A stretch of 64,000 bases of DNA from Gigaspora rosea (GCA_003550325.1 QKWP01000135.1:3417-67416), one strand, 5' to 3'; counted from the stretch's first letter, positions 22,574-34,189 are shown. A program made the numbers and translations. The notes: generated from the letters alone by a model not told the origin.

Positions 22574-23591
22574 ATAAAACTTAGACGGGTCGATTTTCAC
22601 ATCCCCAATTCACACTGTTCAGTCACTGTTCTATGTACAATACGCCAGCACCTGATATATATATCAGATATGTGGCATATACATTTCAATAATCGACCAA
22701 TCGGATTTAATAACCATTATATGAGCTCATCGGTCGAATAATAGCTTAATGTGAATAATACGTCATTAAAAAAGGACGTTCGTGATAATTGCAGCTACGA
22801 AGAGCTTCCAATTTCACAATTTTATTTCGCAGTTAAAAGGGTCATTTCCGAGAATATTGAATGAGAGTAATGACCAAAGTCGTTACCTTTAGGGCCATAA
22901 GAAGAAGACAACAGGTCACCCACCGTACGCTAGTTCCGGATACCTGACTAATAATTGTCGCAGATCATTCTATTTAACCCTTAGAACCCACTTATGCTTG
23001 TTTAATATAAACTCTATGACTCTAAAACTAATCTCTAACATTAACCCCTAACCCTAAAAAATGCACCCAAAAAATTTTATTTTTCGGTGATTTGTCAATT
23101 TTTTTATACTATCATATTTCATTTAATTTGATTTCATTATGATCTGTCATGGACAAAATTGATCAGTTCCAATCCAGCCGGCCGGTATTCCGACGTATTC
23201 CGACTCGAAATTTGGAGACCCCTGTCTTTTCAAATTCTCGGATCATAGATTAGAAGTTATGTAAGGTCCGCGGTTATTTAGGAATCAAGGTGAGGTATCA
23301 GCAAATATGGTAGAAAGGGGGTTTACGACGGTTTTGATGGGCTTACTTAAATTGGAGTATTGAAACAATACGAGTGGGATTTATTAGTTCAGAATACTAA
23401 TTATTTATCTTTTTAACTTCAATTTTAAAATTATCAAGGGTTCTTTTAAACAAATTCGTCAATTTTCATTATCAAAAGGTGAATTCACATGCAATCAATT
23501 TATCAATCAAAAAGGGAATTCCAATATTTTATTACTTGTTTTTTTTTAAATAGCGGATCTATTTATACAAAGTATGCTTCTTTTAAAATAT
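22574..23591. other. Intergenic DNA downstream of the GTPase gene
   Basis: No gene recognised. GATATATATATCAGATATGTG near 22654 and an AACCCCTAACCCTAAAAA word near 23044 are noted. Because the GTPase gene reads leftward, the right part contains its 3' end. Confidence 0.5.
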
Positions 23592-25343
23592 TTAATTATT
23601 TTCTACTTCCATTGTTATGGCTGAAGTAGGTGGTGTGGTGAAATAAGGTATATTTCCAGAATTCCAATCTTGTAAAATAATTCTCGCTGCTGCATCAATA
23701 TTGGGAATTCCACCACGCTTCAATTTACCTCTCTGACGAGCAACATGTATAAGGAAGTCATTGACGTCTCTGAACATAGGAACATTGTATTTATTCATGA
23801 GTTGTTGCGCTGAGCACCGAGAGACGATCAATTCGACTAAGATAAAAGTATAAACATTTAATTGTTATTTAACATGACAATGGATTGTAAAAATTATTCA
23901 ATAATTATTATAATGATCTATTACTGACCAGGTGAAATCGGATCATCCAATTGTTCGATTTTAACGCAATTCTTTAATAAAATTTCAGAATTTTTATCAC
24001 CTCCTTGATCACGAGCAAACACAATTCCCGGGGAATCCAATAATTTTATATTTTTATCTAAATGAATTTCTTGAGCATGTTTTGTTAGACCTGGTGTGGC
24101 ACCAACACCACATACCTTAGATCGTTTCAAAGAATTAATTACAGATGATTTTCCAACGTTAGGATAACCAATTACTCCAACAACAATTGAAGTTTTAATA
24201 TTACAACTACGACAGTAATTTTTAAGTAGTTGAATCAAATCATCTGCACCCAGACATTCGTTACTATGTTGTAATTTATTGTCAGATATTTTTGCTGTAG
24301 ATGCGGATGAATGACCAAGATTCTTGCGCTGTGTTTGTGTTGAAGATTTAAAAGCGACAGTAGGGTAATCTTTACGTAAATACTCAAGCCATTGTGTGAC
24401 ATTTTCTCTGGGGACAAGATCTAACCAATAAATAAATCATTGTTGGTTATGCATAATGCAATACATTCAGAAAATTTAACATCCGATAGTATGTATATGC
24501 CTTACCAATTTTATTTAGAATCAAAATTATTTTTTTCCCAGATCCACTATTATTAACCATTTTTTCGATTTCTTTGGTTCTATATCCTAATGGGTCACGA
24601 GCATCCAAAATTTCCAATATAACATCAGCAGCTTCAATGACCTCCCGGAATTCTTTGTAATATGCTTTACGTGAATTATCTTTTTGACCAATAGCTACAG
24701 CGTCCATGGCGGTAGAAATATCATCTTCAAGACTATTAGGATCGTTAGAGTTTTCTTCAAAAGCTACATCACGCTTTGATGCATCTTCGGCAAGTGATGA
24801 GAAATTGATATTTCGATTTTTATTGAACAGAGCGTTACGAGCTTCTTTTTGTCGCTGTTTCTCGTCTTCAGCCTAAATAATAAAAACATAAGTAATTGAG
24901 TATGATTTTATGATAATTTTTAATGAAAATAATATAATACATTACCTTTCGTTTTTGTTGATCGATTTTATTCAAAAGTTGATGTTTAAATGGCCATAAA
25001 TTTGGTATGCCGGGATCTTTTTTCAGTTCTAAAAACACAAATTTATTATATTAATAATGAATATTAATAAATGATATTAATAATGATATTAAAAATGATA
25101 TTAACAATGACATTAATTAAAATTCAAAAAAAACATACTATTTGACCGAGGATTTTTTTTTGCTTCTTTCCTCTCTTTTCGTCGGTGCTCTGCAACTTTT
25201 CGCGCAATTTTATAACGTTTTGCGCAAGACATGCGCTTGCTCTGAGTTTCTATAAGATATCAAGGCATCATTAATTATTAATGCTTAAATTAACTAAATT
25301 TTTTTATTCTTCAAAGTTCAGAATTCTTACTCTTGTGAACCAT
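23592..25343 (-). CDS. GNL3: Nucleostemin-type circularly permuted GTPase (GNL3/Grn1/Nug1 family)
   Basis: Six exons on the minus strand join in frame to 436 residues: 25343-25331, 25249-25139, 25028-24946, 24872-24506, 24420-23929 and 23836-23592, with GT...AG introns of about 80-110 bases. The N-terminus is the basic nucleolar GN3L/Grn1 domain ([38 protein letters not shown]), then a coiled coil. The G motifs are in the permuted order of YlqF/YawG GTPases: DARDPLG (159-165), NKID (189-192), GYPNVGKSS (276-284), TPGLT (300-304), DSPG (320-323). The C-terminal [20 protein letters not shown] segment is also typical. Family members act in the nucleolus in 60S ribosomal subunit maturation and export. 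The protein stops soon after PPTSA and lacks the long acidic tail of the animal proteins. No defects seen. Confidence 0.95.
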
Positions 25344-25544
25344 CAGAACTGAAAAAAAAAATTTATTATCGATATAATTTCATTAAAAAAATCTTTTACT
25401 ACACGCATGACCAACCATTCTTGTTGGCCAATCAAGCTTCAAGATCAGGTGTAACCAGGGATGTCACGTCACTAAGTCCAATTGGCAATTGGTTTCAATT
25501 TTTTTTCGACATAACTTATGTCTAGTGATCGCGGAAAAAAACTG
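25344..25544. promoter_or_regulatory. Upstream region of the GTPase gene
   Basis: Only about 200 bases separate the start codon from a transposon edge at 25545. ATTGGCC and CCAATTGG at about 25425-25490 are CCAAT-box-like words on either strand; no TATA box can be assigned. The call rests on position only. Confidence 0.3.
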
Positions 25545-25903
25545 CATTTTACAGAAAATCATTTCACAGAAAATAAACAAAATTCATAAACAAAATTCAT
25601 AAACAAGTTTATTTTAAGGACAATTAATTCACAGACAATAACTTAGTTCATATTTCATTTTTATAATCTTTAATTTGGATATGATAATTTGATTATCAAA
25701 ATGATCGTCTTTTTAACATCATAAAACCTAAACCCAATTACGGGAGATTTTATATTAGTTTAGATATTAAGAATATCTGTAAAATGAACCGACTATAAAA
25801 CAAATTGTCTATAAATGTAAATTAATTGTCTTTAAAATAAACTTGTCTATGAATTGATTATCTATGAAATAAAATATCTGTGAAATGATTTTCTGTGGAA
25901 TGA
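25545..25903. mobile_element. Inverted-repeat element with ACAGAAAATCATTTCACAGA ends
   Basis: ACAGAAAATCATTTCACAGA (25551-25570) is inverted perfectly at 25877-25896. Pairing continues inward through ACAAGTTTATTTTAAGGACA against TGTCTTTAAAATAAACTTGT, giving arms near 100 bases. The loop region (GATTATCAAAATGATCGTCT) looks like a decayed piece of the foldback family. Confidence 0.85.
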
Positions 25904-26199
25904 TACGTAACCATTTTACTTTACAACTTGAAAATGGTTGATCCAATTTTAACTTGTGCTTAAACGAACGTTATAAACTGTATAATTTGTTTAAACCTAA
26001 GATGATCAAAAATCAATTAGCCATTCCCGAAATATACCAGTAAATATGAGTCGGAAGACAGTACAAAATAAGTAATGGTTTTGTTAGTTTAATGCCGATA
26101 TTTTTATGAATGGCCAACATGTATTCAATAAATTTAGCCTAGCGCATTCATTTTACAAAATCATTTTGAAAACGAATCAGGAATTCACATCACTGTAAG

Positions 26200-26433
26200 T
26201 AGTGTTCCGCAAAAGATCCGGGTCCGGTCCGGTCCGGTCCGAAACATAAGCTAGCTTTTCTGTTTGGTCAAAAATGTTCATAATGTAGGTAAAAAAAGTG
26301 ATATAAAAGACGAGCAGAGTCATCAGAGGTTTTTTTTAGAGACGGACCGGATCCGGTTCCATAACTTGGATCCCGGACCGGATCCGGTTCTTTAAAAATA
26401 TCCGCCCAAAGGTCCGGTTCATGCGGAACACTA
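26200..26433. mobile_element. Non-autonomous hAT element, 234 bases, perfect 8-base duplication
   Basis: TAGTGTTCCGCA (26200-26211) and TGCGGAACACTA (26422-26433) match perfectly, flanked by ACTGTAAG at 26192-26199 and 26434-26441. The interior is rich in GGTCCGGT/ACCGGATCC words near both ends, probable transposase sites. Non-coding. Confidence 0.93.
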
Positions 26434-26441
26434 ACTGTAAG

Positions 26442-28468
26442 CAATTACTCATCAGATGATTTTGAACTTTTGCTATTTATAATATTCGTTTAAACAATTT
26501 AAAAAATGGTTTAGTCCAATTCTTAAAATACAGAAAAAATTTGGTGGTACATTTGTTTTTCCGGATCTTTTCCACGACCACCGACCAAACTAATATCAGT
26601 ATATTGAGTGTCATTATTCCGTTAGACTCGTCCCGATTTCGAATTGGGATGCCTTTAGATGGTAATTTTTTGGCAAAGTTAGAACTTTTAGGAGTAGTGT
26701 TAGAATAAAAAATTTTTAGTTAGCATAATTTGGGCCAAATTACAAAAAAAAATCTTTACCAATCTAAAAATGAAATCTGACTCTAAGACGAAGTGGGGAG
26801 TAAATCTAATTAATTGAATTAATTGGTAGACTATCAACTAACATAACTAATCAATTAAAAAGGCACTATTTAAATATACTGACGAAATTAGTTTCATCAA
26901 TAGTTAGTGAAACTATTTCAGCATCTTTACCGACGGAGACCTTGGAGATTCAATCAGAATTATCAGATATCATATTGCATCTAATCTCGTATTCTAATTG
27001 GTAGACTTATGATTATTGTTAATAAAATAACAAAGAAATAAAGCATTCAAAATTTTTATTTAATTGAAATATCTTTCAAATTATCGAAATAATATTCGAC
27101 TAGACAATAATAACTTTTAGACAATCACTTTAACTAATCTCCTTGTTGAATTTGTGTCACTTGTAAAAATACGTCTTTGACTAAATATTGGTCAACTGAC
27201 TGACGTTTAAAATCACATGGTGCACCCTTTTTATGCTCTAACAAAGAATCTAGCCATTTAGATGACTGGTGCAGAGAAATTTGTAGGCGAGCTACCAAAG
27301 TCGGCTGGCGACTTACTGATCACATGCAAACAACGTTATGAGAGTATTTCATTCGTACGCTTGTACATACTGTACATACTGTACATATTGTACGTACGTG
27401 AGTGTATAACTTTTTAGTAACATGTTTATCTTTGTAACACTTTTACTAACAAATACAGAAATAATTTCAGTATATTTTAATCAAACAATAGCGATTTATT
27501 TAAAAAGACTTAGGTTATATAACTAGAAATCTGTTTTTCTGAAAAAACTTAAGATATTACATTGTTACAATGAATTTGCACTAGCTCAATCCTTCGGATA
27601 GTGATAAAAATTATTAAATATTTAGCAATATCCGATATCCTAATAATCGATATACAGACCCGGTTAATTTGTTCCGATACTCTAACTATGATGGTAAATT
27701 TTTTAAATTAACTGAATATACTGATATGTACAGATCTGTCCATATATATGCATGGATGGTTAAAATCCGACGGAAACGCGAGTCTAATTTTTTTTTTTGT
27801 TAAAATTTCCATATACGTACTAGAAATTACTATTATATAAATAGACTTATAAATCACTACTAATGTTCCTACATTAAAATAATGCATTGGGCAACTCTTG
27901 AATATAATATTGAGCACATTTTTAATAATTTTAATAATTTTTAATAAATTTTAATGATTTTAATATTACTGCGCCACTAACGTGTTATGAATATCTGAAA
28001 ATATTAACCTTTTCTATTTAGCTTCATTGAATTTCGTTCTTTTGATTTGTTAATACTTTATTTCCTATTATTTTTGAAACATTACAACCCTTTTAATTTT
28101 TTGTTTCATTTTCCTCATAGATGTTTCGTTGAAAATATATAAGCTTTATGCATAACTATCATCATTTTGAAAGAAAGGATCGTGTAACTGTTTAATCCTA
28201 TATAAAAATTATATAAAAAGACTTGTTGGCAGAAGCATACTATTGCTTTTTGTCAAGTTTCGATGTAAGACACATACACATGTATTACTAAAACGTCATA
28301 CTTTAAAGTAATGTAAATTTGGCATTATTATTTACAAATAATTTCAAATTTACAATAATAGTAAGAAGGGAACAATTAATGATACATACATTTCTTATTT
28401 ACCAAAAAGAGATTATAAGTTACCGAAATTTATATTGTGCATCATCGTATGATATTTTTTCGGTTTTT
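26442..28468. other. Intergenic AT-rich DNA, no gene recognised
   Basis: A short tandem TACATACTG occurs at 27364-27390. Otherwise there is no long reading frame, no delimitable element and no RNA gene that I can support. The right end is the promoter-side DNA of the membrane-protein gene. Confidence 0.5.
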
Positions 28469-28470
28469 CT

Positions 28471-28486
28471 TATAAAATATATAAAA
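28471..28486 (+). promoter_or_regulatory. TATA-like element upstream of the membrane-protein gene
   Basis: TATAAAATATATAAAA lies about 160-170 bases before the chosen ATG. In AT-rich DNA such a word is weak evidence. A pyrimidine tract ending TTCTTTGCAG at 28610 could be a 3' splice site of a leader intron. Confidence 0.28.
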
Positions 28487-28643
28487 TAGTTAGGTGTTTC
28501 TGTTTTTTTCTTGCTTTTGGCCTTTCTAAATTATTTCACCCACTGGCTGGGATTCGTTTTTTCTGTCATTCTTTATTTTTCCCCTTTACAACTGCGAATA
28601 TTCTTTGCAGGCTGTGTCACTTTTGTGCTGGCACATAACTAAA

Positions 28644-30119
28644 ATGACACGCATGTTATATAGTCTATATGCTTTAATATTACTAGTTGCTTTATTTGCT
28701 CAATATTTACCGGTATCCATTGCTACCTCTAAGTATCATCCTAAGAATTCAATCTCAGAAAATTCATTCTCAAAATCAAACTCATTAAGTTTAAATCGTT
28801 TCAAAAAGTGTGAATCATCTTGGTGGAATAATCGAAAAAATTTACAAAAATGGTCTAAAGGAAGAAAATGGTGTAGAAATGATTCAGAATATTATTCTTC
28901 ACGGAAATCCGGCAAGGAAATTTGGTCAAATTGGGAAAAATATTCAGAATGCAGATGCGAAGCATTAGATTGGGATATTAGAAATCCCGCTGGAATATTT
29001 GTCTGTTATCAAATTGCATGGTTTAATAAAGTTACCGGAAAGTTTGTCGGGGAACTTTCAGTTTTCCAATTAAGCTCTAGGAACAAATATAAAGAAGAAC
29101 GTTCACACGTAGCTTTCAAATTTGATTTTAAAGTTAAAGTTCACAAAAAGTCTCATTTAAAGCGTGATTCATCCGGATATTATCACGGCATTTCACCTAA
29201 ATTTTCTCGAAAACAAGATGAATCAATAATTCAAAAATTTTATGTTCATGGTAAAATTTCAAAAAATGAATTAATTGATGAGAAGATTTTGATAGATTTA
29301 CTTAGCCCTTCAAAATATAAGGTTATCGTTGGTTCAAAATTGGAGTTCAAATTCATGAAAAATCATGATGCCGTAAATATACCATTCTCAAATTATCTTC
29401 CGAATAACCCATTTTATCATGTTGTGGACAACTGCCAACCTTATCCCTCTAAGGGTGATAAAGGAAATACTATGCCTAACGATGATACTCCTAGTAAAGA
29501 CAATCCTAAAGATACTCCTAGTAAAAACAATCCTAACGATACTCCTAGTAAAGACAATCCTAATGATAATCCTAGTAAAGACAATCCTAACGATACTCCT
29601 AGTAAAGACAATCCGGTCGCAACACCGACTGATATTCCTGGTGAAGGCACTCCCAGTGGTATCCCGCCCTCTGCTGCAAATCCAACTAACCCTGCTGAAG
29701 CCCCTCCCAAATCACCCACCAATACTAACCCGGATATTGTAGCCCCTAATCCTGATGTTGAAGCCACGCCCATAAATACTGGTTCTTCAGCTACACCCGT
29801 AAATTCACCTGCCGATTCTTCACCCGATTCCTCACCCAATTCTTCATCTAACACGTCTCAGAATACGATAAACTCTGCAGATCAAGATTCTTCTTCTTCG
29901 TCAACCCCTAGTCCGTTGCCGGGGGAAAGCTTAGGTGTAGTTCCAATAGGTTTAGGAATATTCGGAGCGATAATTATAATTGCCATTATATTTGTTTTGT
30001 ATTCGAGATATCAAAATGGTAAATGGACTAAACGATATCGTCGGAGACAAGCGGTGCGAAGTGAAAACCTAGTTAATGCTCCTGGTTTTAATGTTGGTAA
30101 TAATGGTAGTAATGCTTAA
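28644..30119 (+). CDS. Secreted type I membrane protein with Pro/Ser/Thr-rich repeat stalk
   Basis: Single exon, 491 residues, from the ATG at 28644 (AAAATGACA context). The open frame extends upstream only to non-ATG codons. Residues 1-29 are a signal peptide (MLYSLYALILLVALFAQYL). Residues about 30-270 form an unrecognised ectodomain rich in Ser, Lys, Trp and Tyr, with six Cys (KKCESSWW, KWCRND, SECRCEA, VCYQI, DNCQPY) that may pair. At 281-325 are five copies of DTPSKDNPN, then a Pro/Thr/Ser/Asn-rich stalk with NTS-type glycosylation sites. A transmembrane helix (VVPIGLGIFGAIIIIAIIFV) lies near 430-453, followed by a basic 38-residue tail (KRYRRR), which fits outside-in topology. The plan resembles fungal cell-wall stress sensors or adhesins, but no family is assigned. 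Confidence 0.88.
   Translation: MTRMLYSLYALILLVALFAQYLPVSIATSKYHPKNSISENSFSKSNSLSLNRFKKCESSWWNNRKNLQKWSKGRKWCRNDSEYYSSRKSGKEIWSNWEKYSECRCEALDWDIRNPAGIFVCYQIAWFNKVTGKFVGELSVFQLSSRNKYKEERSHVAFKFDFKVKVHKKSHLKRDSSGYYHGISPKFSRKQDESIIQKFYVHGKISKNELIDEKILIDLLSPSKYKVIVGSKLEFKFMKNHDAVNIPFSNYLPNNPFYHVVDNCQPYPSKGDKGNTMPNDDTPSKDNPKDTPSKNNPNDTPSKDNPNDNPSKDNPNDTPSKDNPVATPTDIPGEGTPSGIPPSAANPTNPAEAPPKSPTNTNPDIVAPNPDVEATPINTGSSATPVNSPADSSPDSSPNSSSNTSQNTINSADQDSSSSSTPSPLPGESLGVVPIGLGIFGAIIIIAIIFVLYSRYQNGKWTKRYRRRQAVRSENLVNAPGFNVGNNGSNA
29484..29618 (+). repeat. Five in-frame tandem 27-base repeats
   Basis: GATACTCCTAGTAAAGACAA followed by TCCTAAC is repeated at 29484, 29511, 29538, 29565 and 29592. The 9-residue unit is DTPSKDNPN. 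Copies differ at one to three bases, so the array is young enough to vary in length between strains. Confidence 0.95.
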
Positions 30120-30183
30120 GTTTTATAATAGGGTAAAAGTTTTATGTATCAAATATAAAATGTTTTGTGATAAATACACTTTA

Positions 30184-30189
30184 AATAAA
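30184..30189 (+). terminator. Polyadenylation signal candidate
   Basis: AATAAA about 65 bases after the stop of the membrane-protein gene, followed by AT-rich DNA. No other functional 3' element can be seen. Confidence 0.4.
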
Positions 30190-30295
30190 ATTAGAATTTT
30201 AAATTTTATTTTGGTAATCATTTCAAGTTATGCATGTTTTGTTTTTAATTAGAGTTTCGATCCTATTTTTTTTTTAAAGGCAATTCGGATTAAAT

Positions 30296-31100
30296 TCGGT
30301 TCTTCCTTAGTGTATTCGGATAATAATCTGAATTCGCTTAGTTTGGTCAAAATTACATACATAGAGATGTAAATAGGCTCATCAGTTCTATTCGATTACA
30401 GTTGTCTTCATAAATTCTGGAATATTTGAAAAATTACCCGTGATAAGTTTTTTTTTTTTTTATTTCAGTTGACATTAGTAACTTATTGGTTAGTAATGTT
30501 AGTAATTTCTCGATTTGGTTATTGGAAATTTTTTGACTGTTTCAGAATTTATGAAACAGTTGTAATTTGTTTTTTTTATTACAATATACACACCAGGATT
30601 ATCGGATCAATCCGAATTACCGTAAATGTGCATATATAAGACCCGGGTCTGTTTCATTCTACCAATTTTTAAACCACTTAGTAGAGCCCAGGTATAGCAC
30701 ACGCCCGAAGTTTAATCGGGAAAAGAAAAATTTAAAGTGCATATACACTTTGTACTTATAATAGGCAGTCGGAATCTTCCTTAGTGTATTCGTTGATTTC
30801 GCTTAGTTTGGTCAAATTTTATGAGATCATGATCTTAATCCGATATGTATTACGGACAAGAGACGCAAATAGGCTCATCAGCTCTATTTGATTACAACTG
30901 TCTTCATAAATTCTGGAATATTTGAGAAATTACCCGTGATAAGATTTTTTTTATTTCAGTCCGGTAATCTATTTATCGATTTTTGTTCTTATTACGTACA
31001 ATATGCACGTCGGGATTATCGGATCAATCCGAATTACCGTAAATGTGCATATATGGTCTGTTTCGTTCCACCAATTTTTAAACCACTTAGTCTTACCCGG
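30296..31100. repeat. Large direct repeat, offset about 473 bases
   Basis: CTTCCTTAGTGTATTCG... TCGCTTAGTTTGGTCAAA, AATAGGCTCATCAG, GTCTTCATAAATTCTGGAAT, TTACCCGTGATAAG, GGATTATCGGATCAATCCGA and ATTTTTAAACCACTTAG occur in the same order at 30296-30768 and 30769-31100. The first copy's 3' end (AGAAAAATTTAAAGTGCATA, TACTTATAATAGGCAG) appears a third time at 31645-31728. This could be diverged long terminal repeats or a segmental duplication; no retrotransposon genes lie between. Confidence 0.8.
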
Positions 31101-32054
31101 GTTGGGTTGACCTGTGCGGTTCAGTAATATGACGGTTATGCGGGTCACGGATCAAAATTGAGTCAGATAGGTTAATTCGATATTGAAGAAAATGTGGCAA
31201 AAAAAAAAAAAAGACTGTGGCTAGAGTTAGAGCCTAGATATATTTTTACAATTCAGATATGATCATAATAAATCCGGATTAATCCATTTAGATCCGGATA
31301 CTATAATCTGGGTATAATTTACAGGCCGAATTAACTTTATAAAAGTACATTCTAAACGTCTTTAGCATTACATATTTTTTAGGTTAAAAAATTTCCACTT
31401 CCAGATTTCCACTCTACGATACTTGATCAATAAAATGTTAAGGACTAATACAAATAAAGCTTATATTAAATATATTAATATTCTTACCTATCTGCTATTA
31501 AAAAGTCTAACACAATGAATATCACCAGAAGATGCATATATACGGTAATCTATCTGACCTGGGTTGTGATCCAAGTCAAGAAATTTCGGGTTGGGTTTGA
31601 CCCAGATCACTATTTTCTGATCCGGATAAGACCTCTAAATAGACCCTGGGTCTAGTGCATGCCCAGAGGTTATATTGGAAAAAGAAAAATTTAAAGCGCA
31701 TATACACTTTGTACTTATAATAGGCAGTCTAGCTATTTGCATTTAATTAATAAAGATTTCATGGTTCACACCCCATGTCTAATTTATGGTAGGTCTTGTA
31801 TATACACATTTACAGTAGTCTTATAGGCAGAAGCTTGACTTATTGGCTAGAGTATCGAATATTAAACAATTAAATCACTCTGAATTTGCCATTTAAAGTG
31901 TCATTGCTCATATGGGAGAGCCCATAGCAAAAGGATGCTTCAGGTCAACCAATCAAAATTTGAGATTTTATAGAATATCCAACTAACAAATAAATATTTT
32001 TATAAAAACAACTAAGTCTATTAATAAAAAAGTATATAATTTCATTTAATTATT
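31101..32054. other. Intergenic DNA with repeat fragments
   Basis: Contains the third fragment of the preceding repeat (31645-31728) and GGGTTGGGTTTGACCC-like words near 31590. No gene recognised. Confidence 0.5.
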
Positions 32055-32078
32055 TTGTTACTATTATATATATAATAA

Positions 32079-32312
32079 TTGTTGTGGCTAAAGCTGGAAA
32101 TGGCTGAAGCTGGAAATTTTAAATATTTTAATATGAAATTTACAAAAAATTTTGGAATGCATTTTGTACGATTTTTTTTTATAGTTAGATTAGAATTTAG
32201 AGTTAGGGTTTATAATAAAAGAGTATAGTTGGATTTCAGCAGGGCTTATAGTTTTAAATCGAGATCTCTAATTTCCAGCTTCAGCCATTTCTAGCTTCAG
32301 CCGCGACAATAA
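32079..32312. mobile_element. MITE flanked by a 24-base direct repeat
   Basis: The left end TTGTTGTGGCTAAAGCTGG, AAATGGCTGAAGCTGG is mirrored by CCAGCTTCAGCCATTT, CTAGCTTCAGCCGCGACAA. Each end contains the word GGCTNAAGCTGGAAAT twice. The identical 24 bases starting TTGTTACTATTATATATAT lie at 32055-32078 and 32313-32336. The core has GAGTTAGGGTTTATAAT, reminiscent of the TTAGGG-core MITEs. Confidence 0.82.
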
Positions 32313-32336
32313 TTGTTACTATTATATATATAATAA

Positions 32337-33199
32337 CCATATACCAATTTTGGTTATAATTTTTTCAAAATCATGTAATTGACCTGAAGCACCTTGTTGC
32401 TATAGGTTTTTCCATATATCAAAAAAGTTATTATTAAACAATATTACTTGAATAAGATCTTATTTTTAAAAGTAATTTTTAGTACTCTTTTGAAGCTAAA
32501 AACAATATTTGGGCAATTGGTTATTTATATAATATTATATTCTTAAAAAGTACTCTAAATGTTTTGGTTATCTAAAGCTTTTTTTAACCTTGTCCATGCT
32601 CAAAATGTCCAAATATCCAAGATTGTCCAAAGCTTGTTCAGACTTTAATAATTTATACTACTAAAATTTAATATTTGTCTATCTGTGCACTTTAAACAAT
32701 TTGATTGGCTAAATTTTTTAAAATCAGTTATATAGTTATAAACAATAATGCTTTTGGTGTTAAAATAATCTGATATAATGTGTACCAATAAAATATTTAG
32801 TGAATTTATATAGTATTAAAAGTCTAAACTTGACATGTTCAATTTTTTTAATTGCCAAAATTTTTTATATAAAAGATTTTCAAAAAACTAGCTGGTAATT
32901 TTGTAAAACAATATTAGTTCTATAAATTTAAAAATATTTTTTTGTATAATTACTATATGTTTCTAAACTTTAAAGCATTATAGTTTTATAAAAGTAAAAT
33001 TTTAAAAATTTGGCCAGTAACTTTTGCCTAATTCTTAACAATATCTGAGGTATAACTATATTTAATATTATTTTCATATGGTATATCTTTATATATAGTA
33101 CCCAGGTACTACGGTATATGTAGCATGATACAGGAATAGTAAAATTGAAGGTTATTTGTCCTTTTTTTTAAATTATCTAGATTATTTCAGACTAAATCT
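32337..33199. other. AT-rich intergenic DNA
   Basis: No gene and no delimitable element. Short TGTCCA-rich words (TCCATGCTCAAAATGTCCAA) occur near 32593. Confidence 0.5.
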
Positions 33200-33204
33200 C
33201 TACA

Positions 33205-33350
33205 CAGATCTGGGCTACCTATGGGTATCCACGAGTAGGACTACAAAGAACTGAACTAGAGTATTAAAATATTGAATTTTAAACTCTAGGGTAAGGATAA
33301 GGACTTGAGACATGGGCCCTTATACAGACAGGTAGGATGAGAATAGTACT
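33205..33350. repeat. Diverged copy of the GC-rich island at 962-1122
   Basis: CTAGGGTAAGGATAAGGACTT... GGGCCCTTATACAGA... GGTAGG follows the same order as CTAGGGCAAGGGTAAGGACT... GAGCCCTTACATAAA... GGTAGGG. This copy is more AT-rich. Confidence 0.5.
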
Positions 33351-33745
33351 ATGAGTACTTGTTATATATATTTCATAAGAATATCAGCTTATATAATTGG
33401 CTAATGTATATTAATATTGATCCATATGTGATATCTATTTTATTTAAGAAGTATATAAGATAAAGAATGTTTATTGAAATACTGGTAACTATTAATTTGT
33501 GAATATCTATTCTTTATAATTTTAGGTTAAGTATAAAGAACATTAATTTATTGTATAAAAAATCTTTATTAGTTTAAGTATTTAAAATAAAATATTTTAA
33601 TGCTCCTAATGGATTTGATTTGAACAACCCAAAACTGATCTGGCTATAGATTATATGGATCATGACTATACTTGCCAAAAACTATCTAATATAATGATGC
33701 AAATACACAAGTGATTATATATAAAACAACAAAATGAATTAGATA
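33351..33745. other. AT-rich spacer
   Basis: Nothing coding or structured recognised. Confidence 0.5.
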
Positions 33746-33948
33746 CAGTTGCCTCTCTTTAATCAGAACCTTTCTAAACCAAATACTATTAAACTTACTC
33801 TAAACTGAACAAAATCTTTTAGAACATTTGTAAATTTTATTATAAAGTTCAGATAAGCTATATATAACTTTTTGAAAACTGAACTTTTTCAAATTTTTAC
33901 ATAGTAAAAAAAAGCAGTCCCATTAGTTCAGATTAGAGAGTGTTAACT
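33746..33948. mobile_element. MITE with CAGTTGCCTCTCTTTAATC ends (pogo/mariner-like)
   Basis: CAGTTGCCTCTCTTTAATC at the left is mirrored by GATTAGAGAGTGTTAACT at the right, with TA-rich flanks (GATA before, ATA after) as for TA-duplicating elements. A homologous copy in the opposite orientation is at 40281-40482. The TIR style recalls pogo/Tigger elements. Confidence 0.75.
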
Positions 33949-34189
33949 ATATAAGAGAAATAAAATATTGTGGCCAGGTTAAAGTTTCTACTAATAAAAT
34001 TTTTTAATAAGCAAATAGATTTTTGTAAAATATTTCTTATTTGAACTATACTTAATAAAGAATCTATTATTATAAAAAACATCAACATCTTTATATTATA
34101 TATAGTATTAAATATAAATAATTAGTACACAAATATAATATAAAAACTAAATTCTAGAAGAGAATATTGTGGTCAATTATTTGATAGTG

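Noticed and set aside
28605..28643. Upstream extension of the membrane-protein gene
   Set aside because: The extension begins at a TTG and has no ATG; the signal peptide fits the ATG at 28644.
29441..29854. 137-codon minus-strand frame
   Set aside because: Antisense of the Pro/Ser/Thr repeat stalk of the membrane protein; a consequence of the 27-base repeats.
30296..31100. Intact LTR retrotransposon
   Set aside because: Only about 470 bases separate the repeats and no gag or pol lies between or near.
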